From contig NZ_JAUSWV010000002.1 of the NCBI RefSeq assembly GCF_030815485.1, forward strand, positions 8,308,001 to 8,372,000: a stretch of 64,000 nt of DNA, given 5' to 3'. The notes under the pieces were generated by a model that was not told where the DNA came from, did no database searches, and worked only from the letters and a program-made list of their open reading frames with translations. Made by a program: the position numbers and the translations under genes. Below, piece by piece: positions 7,884 to 17,131 of this stretch (position 1 is the stretch's first letter; every line of letters starts with the position of its first letter). The DNA is from Streptomyces rishiriensis. GTDB taxonomy: Bacteria; Actinomycetota; Actinomycetes; Streptomycetales; Streptomycetaceae.

Positions 7884-9603
7884 GCTGAAGTCCGATATGT
7901 TCCTTCTGCATGCTCCGAGCGTCTTCGACTTCCGTGAGCGTGACGATCTCCTCTTCGCCTATCTGAGCGACAGCGACAGTGTCAACGTCACGTCCGTCTA
8001 CGAGATGTATCCGATCGGCTGGTTCTCGATCAAGCAGCATCTGGCGGAGAACGACGTGCAATGCGACATCGTCAATGTCGCGTCACTGATGCTGATGCAT
8101 CCGGAAATCGACGTCGAAGCGCTGATCGGACGGCTCGAGGCACCGATCTTCGGGTTCGATCTGCACTGGATGACGCAGTGCTATGGCGCTGTCGAGCTGG
8201 CGAAGCTCGTCAAGCGGGTGCATCCGGAGGCACTGACCGTCTTCGGCGGCATCTCCGCGACCTACTACGCGGAGGAACTGTCCAGGTACGAAGCGGTGGA
8301 CGTCGTCGTTCAGGGCTACGACACCCTCGAACCCGTTCGCCGCCTCACCGAGGAAGTGCTGAGGGGAAACCGGGACTTCCGCACGATCCCGAACCTTCTC
8401 TACACGTCCGGAGACGAAGTCGAGTCCACCGGATTCGACCACAAGCCCGCGACCAACTACAACGACGTCGCCAACAGTTGGTCGTACTACCAGAAAACGC
8501 CGGTGACGCCGCTCTCGAGCAAGCTCATCATGACGCTGCCGAACACCGGATGCGCCCACGACTGCGGCTGGTGCGGGGGCTCCCGCTTCGCCTACCGCAA
8601 CATCATGGACGTCCGTAAGACCCTGGTGCAGAAGAACAACGACCTCATCATCGAAGAGCTCAGGACGATGGGAGAGGCGGCGAAGCACACCTCCATCTAC
8701 GCCCTGCAGTGCTACTCCGAGAACAAGACCCGCATGCACAGCTACCTCGACGCCGTGCACGAGTTCGGTTACCGGAGCGTCTACTTCGAGCAGTTCAACC
8801 TGACGCCGGACGACACGTTGAAGAAGATGGGCGAATCCACCGACGCCTACATCCTGCTCTCGCCCGAGTCCCACGACCCCAGGATCAGCAAGGCGGCCGG
8901 CCGGGGCACGTTCACCATGGACGAGATGGAGCGGTGGATCCCGCGCGCGCTGGACGCCGGGATCAAGGGCGTCATGGTGTGGTTCTTCATCGGCATGCCG
9001 TACCAGGACCGACAGTCGGTCATGGACACGGTCGCCTACTCCGAGCGCTTGATACGCAAGTTCGGCGGCTGGCCCGCGCTTCCCCTCATCTGCCCGATGG
9101 TGCCGTTCCTCGACCCCGGATGCCGCTTCTTCGAGGAGCCCGATCAGCACGGATACCGGATCTTCCACCGCACGCTGGAGGAACACCGGCAGGCCATGAT
9201 CGAACCGATCTGGTACCGCCGCCTCAACTACGAGACGCGGTGGCTCAGCCGACGCGACCTGCAGGACGTCTCCTACGAGGCGATCGCACGGCTCGTCAGC
9301 ATCAAGGGCGAGTACGGCGTCCTGCGCGGCGAGTTCTGCGAGGCCGTACTGGAGACCATCGGCCAGACCCGGCGTCTGCTCGGGGAAATGGAACGCGCAC
9401 TCACTCTGGACGGGAAGCTCCCCGCCTCCCTGCGGGACGAGATGCGCGCGTACAACCGCAAGATCCTCGCCTATTCCAGCGATCAGATCCTGCCCATGCC
9501 GCGTCCCTTCGGAGGGCGCTGGTTCGACGATGTCACCGTGCCCGCCGAGATGATCAGCGAGATATCGGGCCCGAGCACCTGGGCGGTGAGCAACCCGGCG
9601 TGA
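7876..9603 (+). CDS. B12-binding radical SAM C-methyltransferase (CloN6-like pyrrole methylase)
   Basis: A 575-residue class B radical SAM enzyme. The N-terminal half resembles a cobalamin-binding domain (FGFDLHWMTQCYGAVELAK, then TVFGGISATYY). The cluster-binding motif is CAHDCGWC with Cys226, Cys230 and Cys233 (CxxxCxxC), followed by the TIM-barrel core. ATG 7,876 overlaps the upstream TAA; ATG 7,855 is an alternative. It directly follows the pyrrole-forming genes, as CloN6/CouN6 do; those are reported to methylate C5 of the pyrrole-2-carboxyl group. I infer the product carries a 5-methylpyrrole-2-carboxyl ester. Codon use matches the neighbours. Next gene starts 108 bases downstream. Confidence 0.9.
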   Translation: MHKLKSDMFLLHAPSVFDFRERDDLLFAYLSDSDSVNVTSVYEMYPIGWFSIKQHLAENDVQCDIVNVASLMLMHPEIDVEALIGRLEAPIFGFDLHWMTQCYGAVELAKLVKRVHPEALTVFGGISATYYAEELSRYEAVDVVVQGYDTLEPVRRLTEEVLRGNRDFRTIPNLLYTSGDEVESTGFDHKPATNYNDVANSWSYYQKTPVTPLSSKLIMTLPNTGCAHDCGWCGGSRFAYRNIMDVRKTLVQKNNDLIIEELRTMGEAAKHTSIYALQCYSENKTRMHSYLDAVHEFGYRSVYFEQFNLTPDDTLKKMGESTDAYILLSPESHDPRISKAAGRGTFTMDEMERWIPRALDAGIKGVMVWFFIGMPYQDRQSVMDTVAYSERLIRKFGGWPALPLICPMVPFLDPGCRFFEEPDQHGYRIFHRTLEEHRQAMIEPIWYRRLNYETRWLSRRDLQDVSYEAIARLVSIKGEYGVLRGEFCEAVLETIGQTRRLLGEMERALTLDGKLPASLRDEMRAYNRKILAYSSDQILPMPRPFGGRWFDDVTVPAEMISEISGPSTWAVSNPA

Positions 9604-9710
9604 CCACCTTCCCGGTGCCACCCCGCGACTGGACGACCTGACCGCCGGTGACCTGCGTGCCCCGACGGAAAGTACCTCCGATCCTGAGCATGAGACTTCC
9701 GAGGTGAGCT

Positions 9711-10790
9711 GTGCATGCCGAGACGGCAGTAACCCAAGATCTACCCGACTCCAGGCTTACGGACGCCGCCTCGAGGGCGATCCCACCGGAGATCGAGCGG
9801 GTGAACCGCATGGTGACCCCGATCCTCCACCAGGCGGTCACCCGGTTCGACGACCGGCTCCGGCCCATGATCGCCCACCATTTCGGATGGCCGGAGGCCG
9901 ATCTTCCGACGGCGACCACCAGCGGCAAGATGGTGCGCGCCACGCTCACCGTCCTGACCGGTGAGTGCTTCACGGACGACGCCGAGGCGATCTCCCGCGT
10001 CGCGGCCGCAGGGGCCGCCGTGGAGATGATCCACAACTTCTCCCTCATCCATGACGACGTCATGGACGGTGACACCGAACGCCGCGGCCGCCCGGCCGTC
10101 TGGCACGAGTACGGAGTGCCCGCCGCCATCCTGGCGGGCGATCTGCTGCTGGCCCAGGCCCCGTTGATGCTGGACGGGTCCTCGGCCGCCGACCCGCGCG
10201 CGACGCGGCTGCTGGCGGAGGCCGTCACCCGGCTCGCCGCCGGACAGATGGCCGACCTCTCGCTGGAGGGCCGGCCCCAGACCAGCCCGGACGAGGCGCT
10301 CGCGGTCGCCGCGGACAAGACGGGGGCGCTGCTCGCCTGCGCCTGCGAGCTCGGGGCCCTGCTGGCCGGCGCCTCCGAGGAGGCGACGCGGCGGTTCAAC
10401 CGGTTCGGTCTCCGGCTGGGCCTGGCGTTCCAGATAGCCGACGACATCCTGGGCATCTGGGGGGACCCCCGGCGCACCGGCAAGCCCGTCGGCTCCGACC
10501 TTCGCAGCAGGAAGGGCAGCTTCCCCGTGACGGCCGCCCTGGCCTCCGGTACGCCGGAGGCCGCCGAACTCGCCCGCTTCTACGCCGACGAGGGACCGGT
10601 GGGTGACGCCGAGGCGCGGCACGCGACCGACCTGGTCACCCGGGCCGGCGGCCGCACGAGCGCGGTGCGGGAGATCGAGCGGTTCGAGATGCTGGCCCGC
10701 GAGGAACTGAGCTCCGTACCGGGGCTGCCGGTGGACCGCGTGGCCGCCCTGCTGTCGCTCACCACCTACGTGTCCAACCGGAACCACTGA
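9711..10790 (+). CDS. Polyprenyl diphosphate synthase (probable GGPP synthase)
   Basis: A 359-residue all-alpha isoprenyl synthase. The first Asp-rich motif DDVMD is at residues 115-119 (LIHDDVMDGDTERRGRP) and the second is DDILG at 244-248 (AFQIADDILG). It is a head-to-tail chain-elongating enzyme making C15-C20 allylic diphosphates. The residues before the first Asp-rich motif (AAVEMIHNFSLIHDD) lack bulky aromatic residues close to the motif, which is compatible with GGPP. GTG 9,711 follows GAGGTGA at 9,701-9,707. With the adjacent deoxyxylulose-phosphate synthase it supplies the precursor of a terpenoid aglycone, and GGPP would fit a diterpenoid. Chain length is not proven by sequence. Confidence 0.92.
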   Translation: MHAETAVTQDLPDSRLTDAASRAIPPEIERVNRMVTPILHQAVTRFDDRLRPMIAHHFGWPEADLPTATTSGKMVRATLTVLTGECFTDDAEAISRVAAAGAAVEMIHNFSLIHDDVMDGDTERRGRPAVWHEYGVPAAILAGDLLLAQAPLMLDGSSAADPRATRLLAEAVTRLAAGQMADLSLEGRPQTSPDEALAVAADKTGALLACACELGALLAGASEEATRRFNRFGLRLGLAFQIADDILGIWGDPRRTGKPVGSDLRSRKGSFPVTAALASGTPEAAELARFYADEGPVGDAEARHATDLVTRAGGRTSAVREIERFEMLAREELSSVPGLPVDRVAALLSLTTYVSNRNH

Positions 10791-10866
10791 TGAGCGGGAT
10801 CGTCCGACGCCGGGCGGAACGCATGGAGGAGCCGGAGAACGAGGGCAGGGAAGGCGAAACGCGCTC

Positions 10867-12648
10867 ATGACATTGCTACAGGACATCACCTCACCCGCGG
10901 ACCTCAGAGGACTCGATCGGGCCCGGGACGGCGAACTGTGCGCCGAGATACGCGAGTTCCTCGTCCAGGCCGTGGCGGAGTCGGGCGGTCACCTCGGCCC
11001 GAACCTGGGCATGGTCGAACTGACCGTCGCGCTCCACCGGGTCTTCGAGTCCCCACGTGACGTGCTGCTGTTCGACGTCGGCCATCAGGCGTACGTGCAC
11101 AAGCTGCTGACCGGGCGGGCGCGGCGGTTCGGCAGTCTGCGCTCCGCCGGGGGGCTGTCGGGATATCCGTCGCGCGCGGAGTCCGACCACGATGTCATCG
11201 AGAACTCCCACGCCTCCACCGTGCTGTCGTACGCGGACGGGATGGCCAAGGCGTTCGCGCTGCGCGGTGACCACGATCGCAAGTTGGCCGCCGTGGTCGG
11301 CGACGGGGGACTCACCGGCGGGCTCGCCTGGGAGGCGCTCAACAACATCGGGGCCGCCCCGGAGCGGCCCATGGTGATCGTCCTGAACGACAACGGGCGG
11401 TCCTACCGGCCGACGGCAGGGGCGCTCGCGAGACATCTGGACGCGATCGGCACACGATCCGCGGACCGCTCCGACTTCTTCGAGAGCCTGGGGATCGCCT
11501 ACCTGGGAGCGGTGGACGGCCACGACTGCGCCGCGGTGGAAGAGGCGCTGTGGACCGCGGTGAGGATGAACCGTCCCGTGGTCGTGCACTGCCTGACCAA
11601 GAAGGGGCACGGCTACGCTCCCGCCGCGCAGGACGCCGAGGACCGCTGGCACGCGGTGGGTCGCTTCGACGCGGTGACCGGTGCCGCCGAGAGGCCGGGC
11701 ACGCCTTCATGGACGGAGATCTTCGCCGACGAGATGCTCGCCGTGGCGGCCGAACGCCCGGAGGTGGTCGGGGTCACCGCCGCGATGACCGTCCCCGTCG
11801 GCCTGCACAAGTTCGCCGCGAAATTCCCCGATCGGGTCTACGACGTCGGCATCAGCGAACAGCACGCGGTGGCCTCCGCCGCCGGTCTCGCCATCGCCGG
11901 GCTGCGGCCGGTGGTGGCGATCTACTCGACCTTCCTGGCCCGGGCGTTCGACCAGGTGCTGATGGACGTGGCCCTGCACCGCCTGCCGGTCGTCTTCGTG
12001 CTGGACCGGGCCGGAGTGACCGGACCCGACGGACCGAGCCACCACGGGATGTGGGACCTGTCCTGGCTGTCGCTCGTGCCCGGGCTGCGCGTGGCCGCGC
12101 CCCGCGACACGGCGCAGCTGCGTCTTCTGCTCCGCGACGCGCTCGACCGGGACGACGGCCCGACGGTGCTGAGGTTTCCCAAGGGGCAGGCACGACCGGG
12201 CATCGAACCCGTCGGGCAGCTTCGTGGCCTGGACGTCCTGCGCTCGCCGAAGGCACCGGACGTGCTGCTGGCCGCGGCCGGCCCCATGGCCGCGGCCTGT
12301 GTGGAGGCGGCCGGGCTGCTGGCCGTCCAGGGCGTGGAAGCGACGGTGGTGGATCCGCGCTGGGTGGTGCCCGTCCCCGACGCCTTGGTGGAGCTCGCCC
12401 GCACGCATCCGCTGACCGTGACCGTCGAGGACAACATCGGTACAGGCGGATTCGGCGAGCGGCTGGGCCGGTCCGTCGCCGCGGCCGGTGCCACGACCCG
12501 TGTAGCGAACCTCAGCCTGCCGACACGCTTCCTCGAACCCGGCGGCCGCGACGAGTTGCTGCACGCCTGTGGGCTGTCGGCACCGCGGATCGCGGAACAG
12601 GTTCTCGCCTGGACGAAGGCGACAACCGGCGCAGGGGGAGGCGGATGA
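10867..12648 (+). CDS. dxs: 1-deoxy-D-xylulose-5-phosphate synthase
   Basis: A 593-residue thiamine-diphosphate enzyme that condenses pyruvate and glyceraldehyde 3-phosphate, the first step of the MEP isoprenoid pathway. Visible are FDVGHQAYVHKLLTGR, the ThDP motif GDGGLTGGLAWEALNN (from residue 145), ISEQHAV and DRAGVTGPDGPSHHG in the pyrimidine domain, and the C-terminal transketolase domain ending near FGERLGRS. It is slightly shorter than typical housekeeping Dxs (about 620-640 residues). A second, cluster-borne Dxs next to a prenyl synthase normally raises precursor flux for terpenoid production. Starts 76 bases after the prenyl synthase, same operon direction. Confidence 0.95.
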   Translation: MTLLQDITSPADLRGLDRARDGELCAEIREFLVQAVAESGGHLGPNLGMVELTVALHRVFESPRDVLLFDVGHQAYVHKLLTGRARRFGSLRSAGGLSGYPSRAESDHDVIENSHASTVLSYADGMAKAFALRGDHDRKLAAVVGDGGLTGGLAWEALNNIGAAPERPMVIVLNDNGRSYRPTAGALARHLDAIGTRSADRSDFFESLGIAYLGAVDGHDCAAVEEALWTAVRMNRPVVVHCLTKKGHGYAPAAQDAEDRWHAVGRFDAVTGAAERPGTPSWTEIFADEMLAVAAERPEVVGVTAAMTVPVGLHKFAAKFPDRVYDVGISEQHAVASAAGLAIAGLRPVVAIYSTFLARAFDQVLMDVALHRLPVVFVLDRAGVTGPDGPSHHGMWDLSWLSLVPGLRVAAPRDTAQLRLLLRDALDRDDGPTVLRFPKGQARPGIEPVGQLRGLDVLRSPKAPDVLLAAAGPMAAACVEAAGLLAVQGVEATVVDPRWVVPVPDALVELARTHPLTVTVEDNIGTGGFGERLGRSVAAAGATTRVANLSLPTRFLEPGGRDELLHACGLSAPRIAEQVLAWTKATTGAGGGG

Positions 12649-12801
12649 AGGACGCCGAGGCCGTGCAGCCCGGGGGAGTGCTGACATCTGCCCGCCGGGG
12701 TCGCCGCTGGACCTCTGGGACGCGGGATGTCCGACGGACGCACCGCACCTGTCCCGCCACCGCGCTGCCCACCGCCTCATGACCTCATGAAGGGACGACC
12801 G

Positions 12802-13546
12802 ATGTCTGCACTGGCCGGCGTGTCGGCGCTGGTGACCGGAGGAACCAGCGGAATCGGCTCGGCGACCGCGATGGCGCTCGCTGAGCGAGGTGCGGACGTC
12901 GTGGTGGCCGGGCGGGACGAACAGCGTGGGCAGCAGGTCGTCGACGCCATCGCCGAGGCCGGGGGAACGGCGGACTTCATCGCCGCCGAGCTGCGAGGAG
13001 AGTCCTCCGCCAGGAGCCTGGCGCGCGCCGCGGTGACACGCTTCGGCCGGATAGACGTGCTGGTCAACAACGCCGGAGTCTTTCCGTTCGGTCCGACCGA
13101 GCAGATGACGGAGGCGGACTTCGACGCGGTGTTCGCCCTCAACGTCAGGGCTCCGTACTTCCTCGTCGCGGAACTGGCGCCGGCGATGGCCCGGCGCGGT
13201 CACGGCGCGATCGTCAACGTCACCACGGCGGCGGCCGGCTACGGCGCCGCCGGCTTGGGCCTCTACGGGGCCAGCAAGGCGGCGCTGGTGCTGCTGACGA
13301 AGGCGTGGGCCGCCGAGTACGGTCCGCACGGCGGTCCGGGTCAACGCGGTCAGTCCCGGTCCGACACGCACGGAGGGAACCGCCCCCAGGGGCGCCGCCC
13401 TCGACCGGGCGGCGCTGGCCGGGCCCGCGGGGCGACCGGGCACAGCGCAGGAGATCGCCGAGGCGATCGTCTTCCTCGCCTCGGAGCGGTCCAGTTTCGT
13501 CCACGGGGCGATACTTCCTGTCGACGGCGGTCGAGCGGCCGTCTGA
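12802..13546 (+). pseudogene. Short-chain dehydrogenase/reductase with a +1 frameshift
   Basis: ATG 12,802 follows AAGGGA and starts a classical SDR: Rossmann TGGTSGIGSATA, NNAGVFPFG, then the active-site YGASK. After AAEYGPHG the frame is lost. Skipping one base within GGCGG (13,330-13,334) restores the expected [16 protein letters not shown], then [11 protein letters not shown] and the C-terminal VDGGRAAV with a TGA at 13,544-13,546, giving about 247 residues. Either the gene is broken or the read has an extra G. It follows dxs in the same direction and would act as an oxidoreductase on the terpenoid or sugar. The uncorrected frame continues as low-complexity Arg/Gly-rich sequence to 13,680. 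Confidence 0.85.
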
Positions 13547-13827
13547 AGCCCGGTCATCACCCGCCGTCTGCTCGGCGGACTCAACGCCCGCACCAGCTGC
13601 ACGGGGTGGCGGCGGCCCCGGAAACCCTGAACCGCACAGGTCGTGGACGCCCGGTTCAGACGCTCCACACCGCGAGCTGACCGGCAGGGCCGCAACTCGT
13701 GCTCGCCCAGGTGACGTGGAGCCGGTCCGCACGATCTGCCGTCAACCGACCGCGCAGGGCGTCGCCGCCGCGCCGACGGACGACTACCGTGTGGCTGGAC
13801 GATACCCAGGCAACCGGGGGAGCAGCC
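13547..13827. other. Spacer after the SDR
   Basis: About 280 GC-rich bases without a supported gene. The end of the shifted SDR frame lies here, followed by the upstream region of the small secreted protein. GGGGGAG at 13,816-13,822 is the likely ribosome site of that gene. Confidence 0.35.
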
Positions 13828-14226
13828 TTGCCAAGGAAAGTCAGCGCGATCATCGCCGCCGTCGCGGCGGCAGCCGTGCCGGTTCTCGCAGGAGCGCCGG
13901 CCGCCACCGCCGCGACCACCTACCCGACCACATATTTCTCGGTCCAATCGGACGACAGTTGGTACGCCGGCCAGATCACCTGGTACAACCGGTCGGTCAG
14001 CCTCGACGGAGATCTCAACGCCTACGGCTGCAAGCGTGCGTACGGCATCGCGTGGGCAGGCATCACTCCACTGGACGAACGAAGCACCAGCACCCACTGC
14101 AACAACTACACGGACCAGAACATCTCCCTTGCCGCGAACGTCCCCGGCGGAGCCGACCATGTCCGGATCAACCTGACCGACGCCAACGGGAAGGTTCTCG
14201 CCTACAGGTACTACTACCGCCCGTGA
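13828..14226 (+). CDS. Small secreted protein of unknown function
   Basis: TTG 13,828 preceded by GGGGGAG gives 132 residues. A Sec signal peptide is evident: PRKV, a hydrophobic alanine/valine core, and a probable cleavage after ATAA (near residue 30). The mature part is about 100 residues, rich in Tyr, Asn and Thr, and contains exactly two cysteines (YGCKRAYG and THCNNYT) that could form one disulfide. I do not recognise the family. The next feature is a terminator hairpin, so it is probably its own transcription unit. It is an unusual protein to find inside a terpenoid cluster and could be an unrelated insertion. Confidence 0.65.
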   Translation: MPRKVSAIIAAVAAAAVPVLAGAPAATAATTYPTTYFSVQSDDSWYAGQITWYNRSVSLDGDLNAYGCKRAYGIAWAGITPLDERSTSTHCNNYTDQNISLAANVPGGADHVRINLTDANGKVLAYRYYYRP

Positions 14227-14243
14227 GGTGAGCGGGATCGGTC

Positions 14244-14272
14244 GGTGTGTGGCCGCTGTTCGGCCACACACC
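14244..14272. terminator. Rho-independent-type hairpin between convergent genes
   Basis: GGTGTGTGGCCG (14,244-14,255), loop CTGTT, then CGGCCACACACC (14,261-14,272): a perfect 12-bp stem. It lies between the ends of the secreted-protein gene (plus) and the serine-hydrolase gene (minus), so it can stop transcription from both sides. No U-tract, as is common in Streptomyces. Confidence 0.75.
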
Positions 14273-14291
14273 ACGCCGTGGGACGGGCGGC

Positions 14292-15746
14292 CTACGATCG
14301 CCGGTCCGACCAGAATCGCACCGGCGAGGGATCTTCGAAGCCCTTGCTTCCCCATTCCCTGCGCGCGAGCTTCCGGAACAGGCCGCCGACCGGGCAGTCC
14401 GTGTCCAGATACTCGTCGATGCGTTGTTCGCGCACGGCGGCCTGCATGTCCAGGTACCCCTCGACGAAGAGGCCCTCGTCGAACGCCGTGGTGGAGAACT
14501 GTCCGACCGGTCGCGACCCCTTGGCCATCCGAGCAATCTGGCCCTTGTCCAGCTCCGCCCCCATGAGGCCGGCGAACCTGTCGGCGGCGACGAGGCCCAT
14601 CGTGTACGAGCTCCACTCGGTGCGGGTGGACAGGCTGCGCGCGTCGACCCTCCCGCCGAGGACCCAGTCCGCGATCTCCCGGGCGAGGATGCCGAAGGAA
14701 TACTGGTCGGGTGGATTGAAGACGTCCCGCTGGTCCGCCAGATTCGTGCACACGGTGACACAGAAGGGCTCGGGGACGTTGGGATAGGCGAGCGAAACGG
14801 CCCACCAGCCGAACGCGTAGTGGCCCACGGAGCGTACGCAGTGGTCGGCCGCCTCCGGGTCTCCCGCGAGGTGGACACCGAATCCGACCTGGCTTCCGTC
14901 CCGTGCGGTCGTCCGGGGTCGCAGTATCTCCTGGGCGACGTCGCCACCGAACAGGCCCTCACGGCCGGTCAGCGCCAGCATCAGCGTGGTGTAGTCGGCG
15001 GCGGACATGACCGCCCCGACCGAGTGGTAGGTTCCGCACTCGTGCCACGGCAGCGGGACGGCGCGGTTCCCGAACACCATGTGACCCGTGGTGCAGCGGC
15101 CACGCACGTCGTCCCAGTTCGGGCTGTCGAGCCAGGCGGTGTCGCGCATGCCGAGCGGGTCGAGGATCTCGGCCTTCACATACTCGCCCAGCGGCATCCC
15201 GGTCACTGCCTCGGCCGTCAACGCGGCCACCTGGTACATGAACGAGGACGATCGCCATTCGCTCGTGTCCGCCGAGCTCACGAAGCGGGGCGCGCCCGTG
15301 CCGTACTCGTGGACGACTCCGCGCTTCAGTCCGCGCTCGATGTACTTCATCGCCGGCTCGGGCCGCTCGACCCAGTCGTATCCGTCCGTAGCGGCGCCGC
15401 TGAGCATGGACAGCGCTTTGGCCAGCGTGATCGTGCCGCCCTTCGGATTGACGACCGGGAAGGACAGATGCCGGTCGATGGGCGCGTCCAGGTCGAGCTC
15501 ACCTGAGTCGGCCAGACCCGCTATCGCGGTGGCCACCAGGAGTTTCCCGAGGCTGCCGACCCGCATGGTGTGCGACTCGTTCACCGGAACGCCGGTCTCG
15601 ACATCGGCCAGGCCGAACGGCATGGTCAGCGGGGTCTTCCCCGCGATGCCGACGGTGATGAGGGCGCCGGGGGTGCTGGTCACTTCCAGCACCGGGGGTA
15701 CGACCCGGTCGAGGCCTGTTCGCAGCGCATCCCGCGTCAGGCTCAT
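14292..15746 (-). CDS. Beta-lactamase-fold serine hydrolase / transesterase
   Basis: A 484-residue protein of the class C beta-lactamase / esterase EstB family. The nucleophile motif is SLGK at Ser65-Lys68 (RVGSLGKLLVAT) and the general-base Tyr is likely Tyr171 in FMYQVAAL, where the usual YxN is YQV. There is no signal peptide, which argues against a role in resistance and for an intracellular ester- or acyl-transfer enzyme; the family includes LovD-type acyltransferases. ATG 15,746 has GAGAGGAA upstream. It sits 30 bases after the P450 at 15,777-16,952 on the same strand, so the two form an operon. A possible candidate for acetyl or pyrrolyl transfer; function not proven. Confidence 0.82.
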   Translation of the reverse strand: MSLTRDALRTGLDRVVPPVLEVTSTPGALITVGIAGKTPLTMPFGLADVETGVPVNESHTMRVGSLGKLLVATAIAGLADSGELDLDAPIDRHLSFPVVNPKGGTITLAKALSMLSGAATDGYDWVERPEPAMKYIERGLKRGVVHEYGTGAPRFVSSADTSEWRSSSFMYQVAALTAEAVTGMPLGEYVKAEILDPLGMRDTAWLDSPNWDDVRGRCTTGHMVFGNRAVPLPWHECGTYHSVGAVMSAADYTTLMLALTGREGLFGGDVAQEILRPRTTARDGSQVGFGVHLAGDPEAADHCVRSVGHYAFGWWAVSLAYPNVPEPFCVTVCTNLADQRDVFNPPDQYSFGILAREIADWVLGGRVDARSLSTRTEWSSYTMGLVAADRFAGLMGAELDKGQIARMAKGSRPVGQFSTTAFDEGLFVEGYLDMQAAVREQRIDEYLDTDCPVGGLFRKLARREWGSKGFEDPSPVRFWSDRRS

Positions 15747-15776
15747 ATGAGTTCCTCTCGATCTCTGCGCATCGGC

Positions 15777-16952
15777 CTACCAGGTGACGGGAATGGACGT
15801 GGGGAGGGCGGCGAACGAGGCCGGCCTGACCGTCAGGTCCTCGACCGGAACGGTCAGGCGCATCTGCGGAAAGCGAAGGACCAACTGGCTGAGGGCGGCC
15901 TGTAGTTCCAGCCGGGCGAGGGGGGCCCCGATGCAGTACCGCAGGCCGAAACCGAAGCACAGGTGGGGGTTGTCCTCGCGGGTGATGTCGAACCGGTCGG
16001 GATCGGGAAAGACGTCCTCGTCATGGGTCGCGGCGTAGATGTCGAGCATCACGAGCTCGCCGCGCCGAACGGTGGCCCCGGCGATCTCCAGGTCCTCACG
16101 GGTGTAGCGGATGACCGGAGGCAGCAGACGGCTGACGACCCGCACGCTCTCCTCCGCCGCGGAGGGGACCAACTCCGGGTTGTCGCGCAGCGCGTCCCAC
16201 TGCTCCCGGGAGTCCAGCAGGAGCGCCGTGCCGACACAGAGCGCCGTCGCGGTGGTCTCGTACCCGGCGAACAGGACCCCCATGGTGAGCTGGGCGACCT
16301 CGTCGTCGGAGAGGGTCCCGTCCTCGCACAGCCCGGAAACGACATCCTGGCCCGGCCGCGCGCGCTTGCGCGCCGCCAGTTCCCGGCCGTACTGGTGCAG
16401 GCCGGCCAGCCCGGCCGCCGAACGCTTCCGGTCGCGGGCGTCGCCCACCGCCGTCGTCCACTCGTCCAGGCGCTCCCGTTCCTCCACCGGCACCCCCAGG
16501 AGCTCGCCGATCACCTCCCGCGGCAGGAGCAGCGCCAGGGCGTCGGCCAGATCGGCCGGCGGGCCCTGCTTGGCCAACCGGTCCAGGAGTTCGCCGGTCA
16601 GCGCCTCGACCCGAGGGCGCATGGCCTTCACATGCCGCGCCGAGAAGAACGGTTGCAGACGCGAGCGCATCGTCGCGATCCACTTCTGTTCGGTCTCGTA
16701 GTCACCGCGTGGACCGTCGAGCAGTTCCGATGCACCGCTGCGCGCGGCGTTGTCGGGGTCATGGTGGCTGCGGCCCAACCGCGGATCGCCGAGCAGCTGT
16801 CTGATCTCCTGATACCCGGTCACGAGCCAGGCGGGGTCCCCCACGGCGGTCCTGACCCGGTGCACCGGCGCCTGCTTCTGGAGTGCCCTTAGATTGTGCT
16901 GCGGTCGAGCCGGATGCGGTGGGTCGAGCGGAAGTTGAATCTGGGCGGCCAT
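15777..16952 (-). CDS. Cytochrome P450
   Basis: A 391-residue P450 with all hallmarks: I-helix LFAGYETTATAL with the acid-Thr pair, K-helix EESVRVVSR, PERF-region DPDRFDITRED, and heme loop CFGFGLRYCIGAP with Cys340 as iron ligand. The C-helix region is degenerate compared with the usual PEHTR. The start ATG 16,952 is divergent from the reductase gene at 17,132, leaving about 180 bases for back-to-back promoters. Co-transcribed with the serine hydrolase. Predicted tailoring oxygenase of the terpenoid; substrate unknown. Confidence 0.92.
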   Translation of the reverse strand: MAAQIQLPLDPPHPARPQHNLRALQKQAPVHRVRTAVGDPAWLVTGYQEIRQLLGDPRLGRSHHDPDNAARSGASELLDGPRGDYETEQKWIATMRSRLQPFFSARHVKAMRPRVEALTGELLDRLAKQGPPADLADALALLLPREVIGELLGVPVEERERLDEWTTAVGDARDRKRSAAGLAGLHQYGRELAARKRARPGQDVVSGLCEDGTLSDDEVAQLTMGVLFAGYETTATALCVGTALLLDSREQWDALRDNPELVPSAAEESVRVVSRLLPPVIRYTREDLEIAGATVRRGELVMLDIYAATHDEDVFPDPDRFDITREDNPHLCFGFGLRYCIGAPLARLELQAALSQLVLRFPQMRLTVPVEDLTVRPASFAALPTSIPVTW

Positions 16953-17131
16953 ACCTGATTACCTCTTCCTGTAAGCACCGGAAGTCACTTTTCCGACAGC
17001 CGCCCGGGCCGAACAATCCCCGATTTTGCAGGGGTTCCCCCGTCCGCGGTGCCGGCGATAACATCCACCATGTTTTTGTGCTGCCGCATTACCTGCCGAA
17101 CGGCCTCTGAGCGCCGGATGGGAGGATCGGC

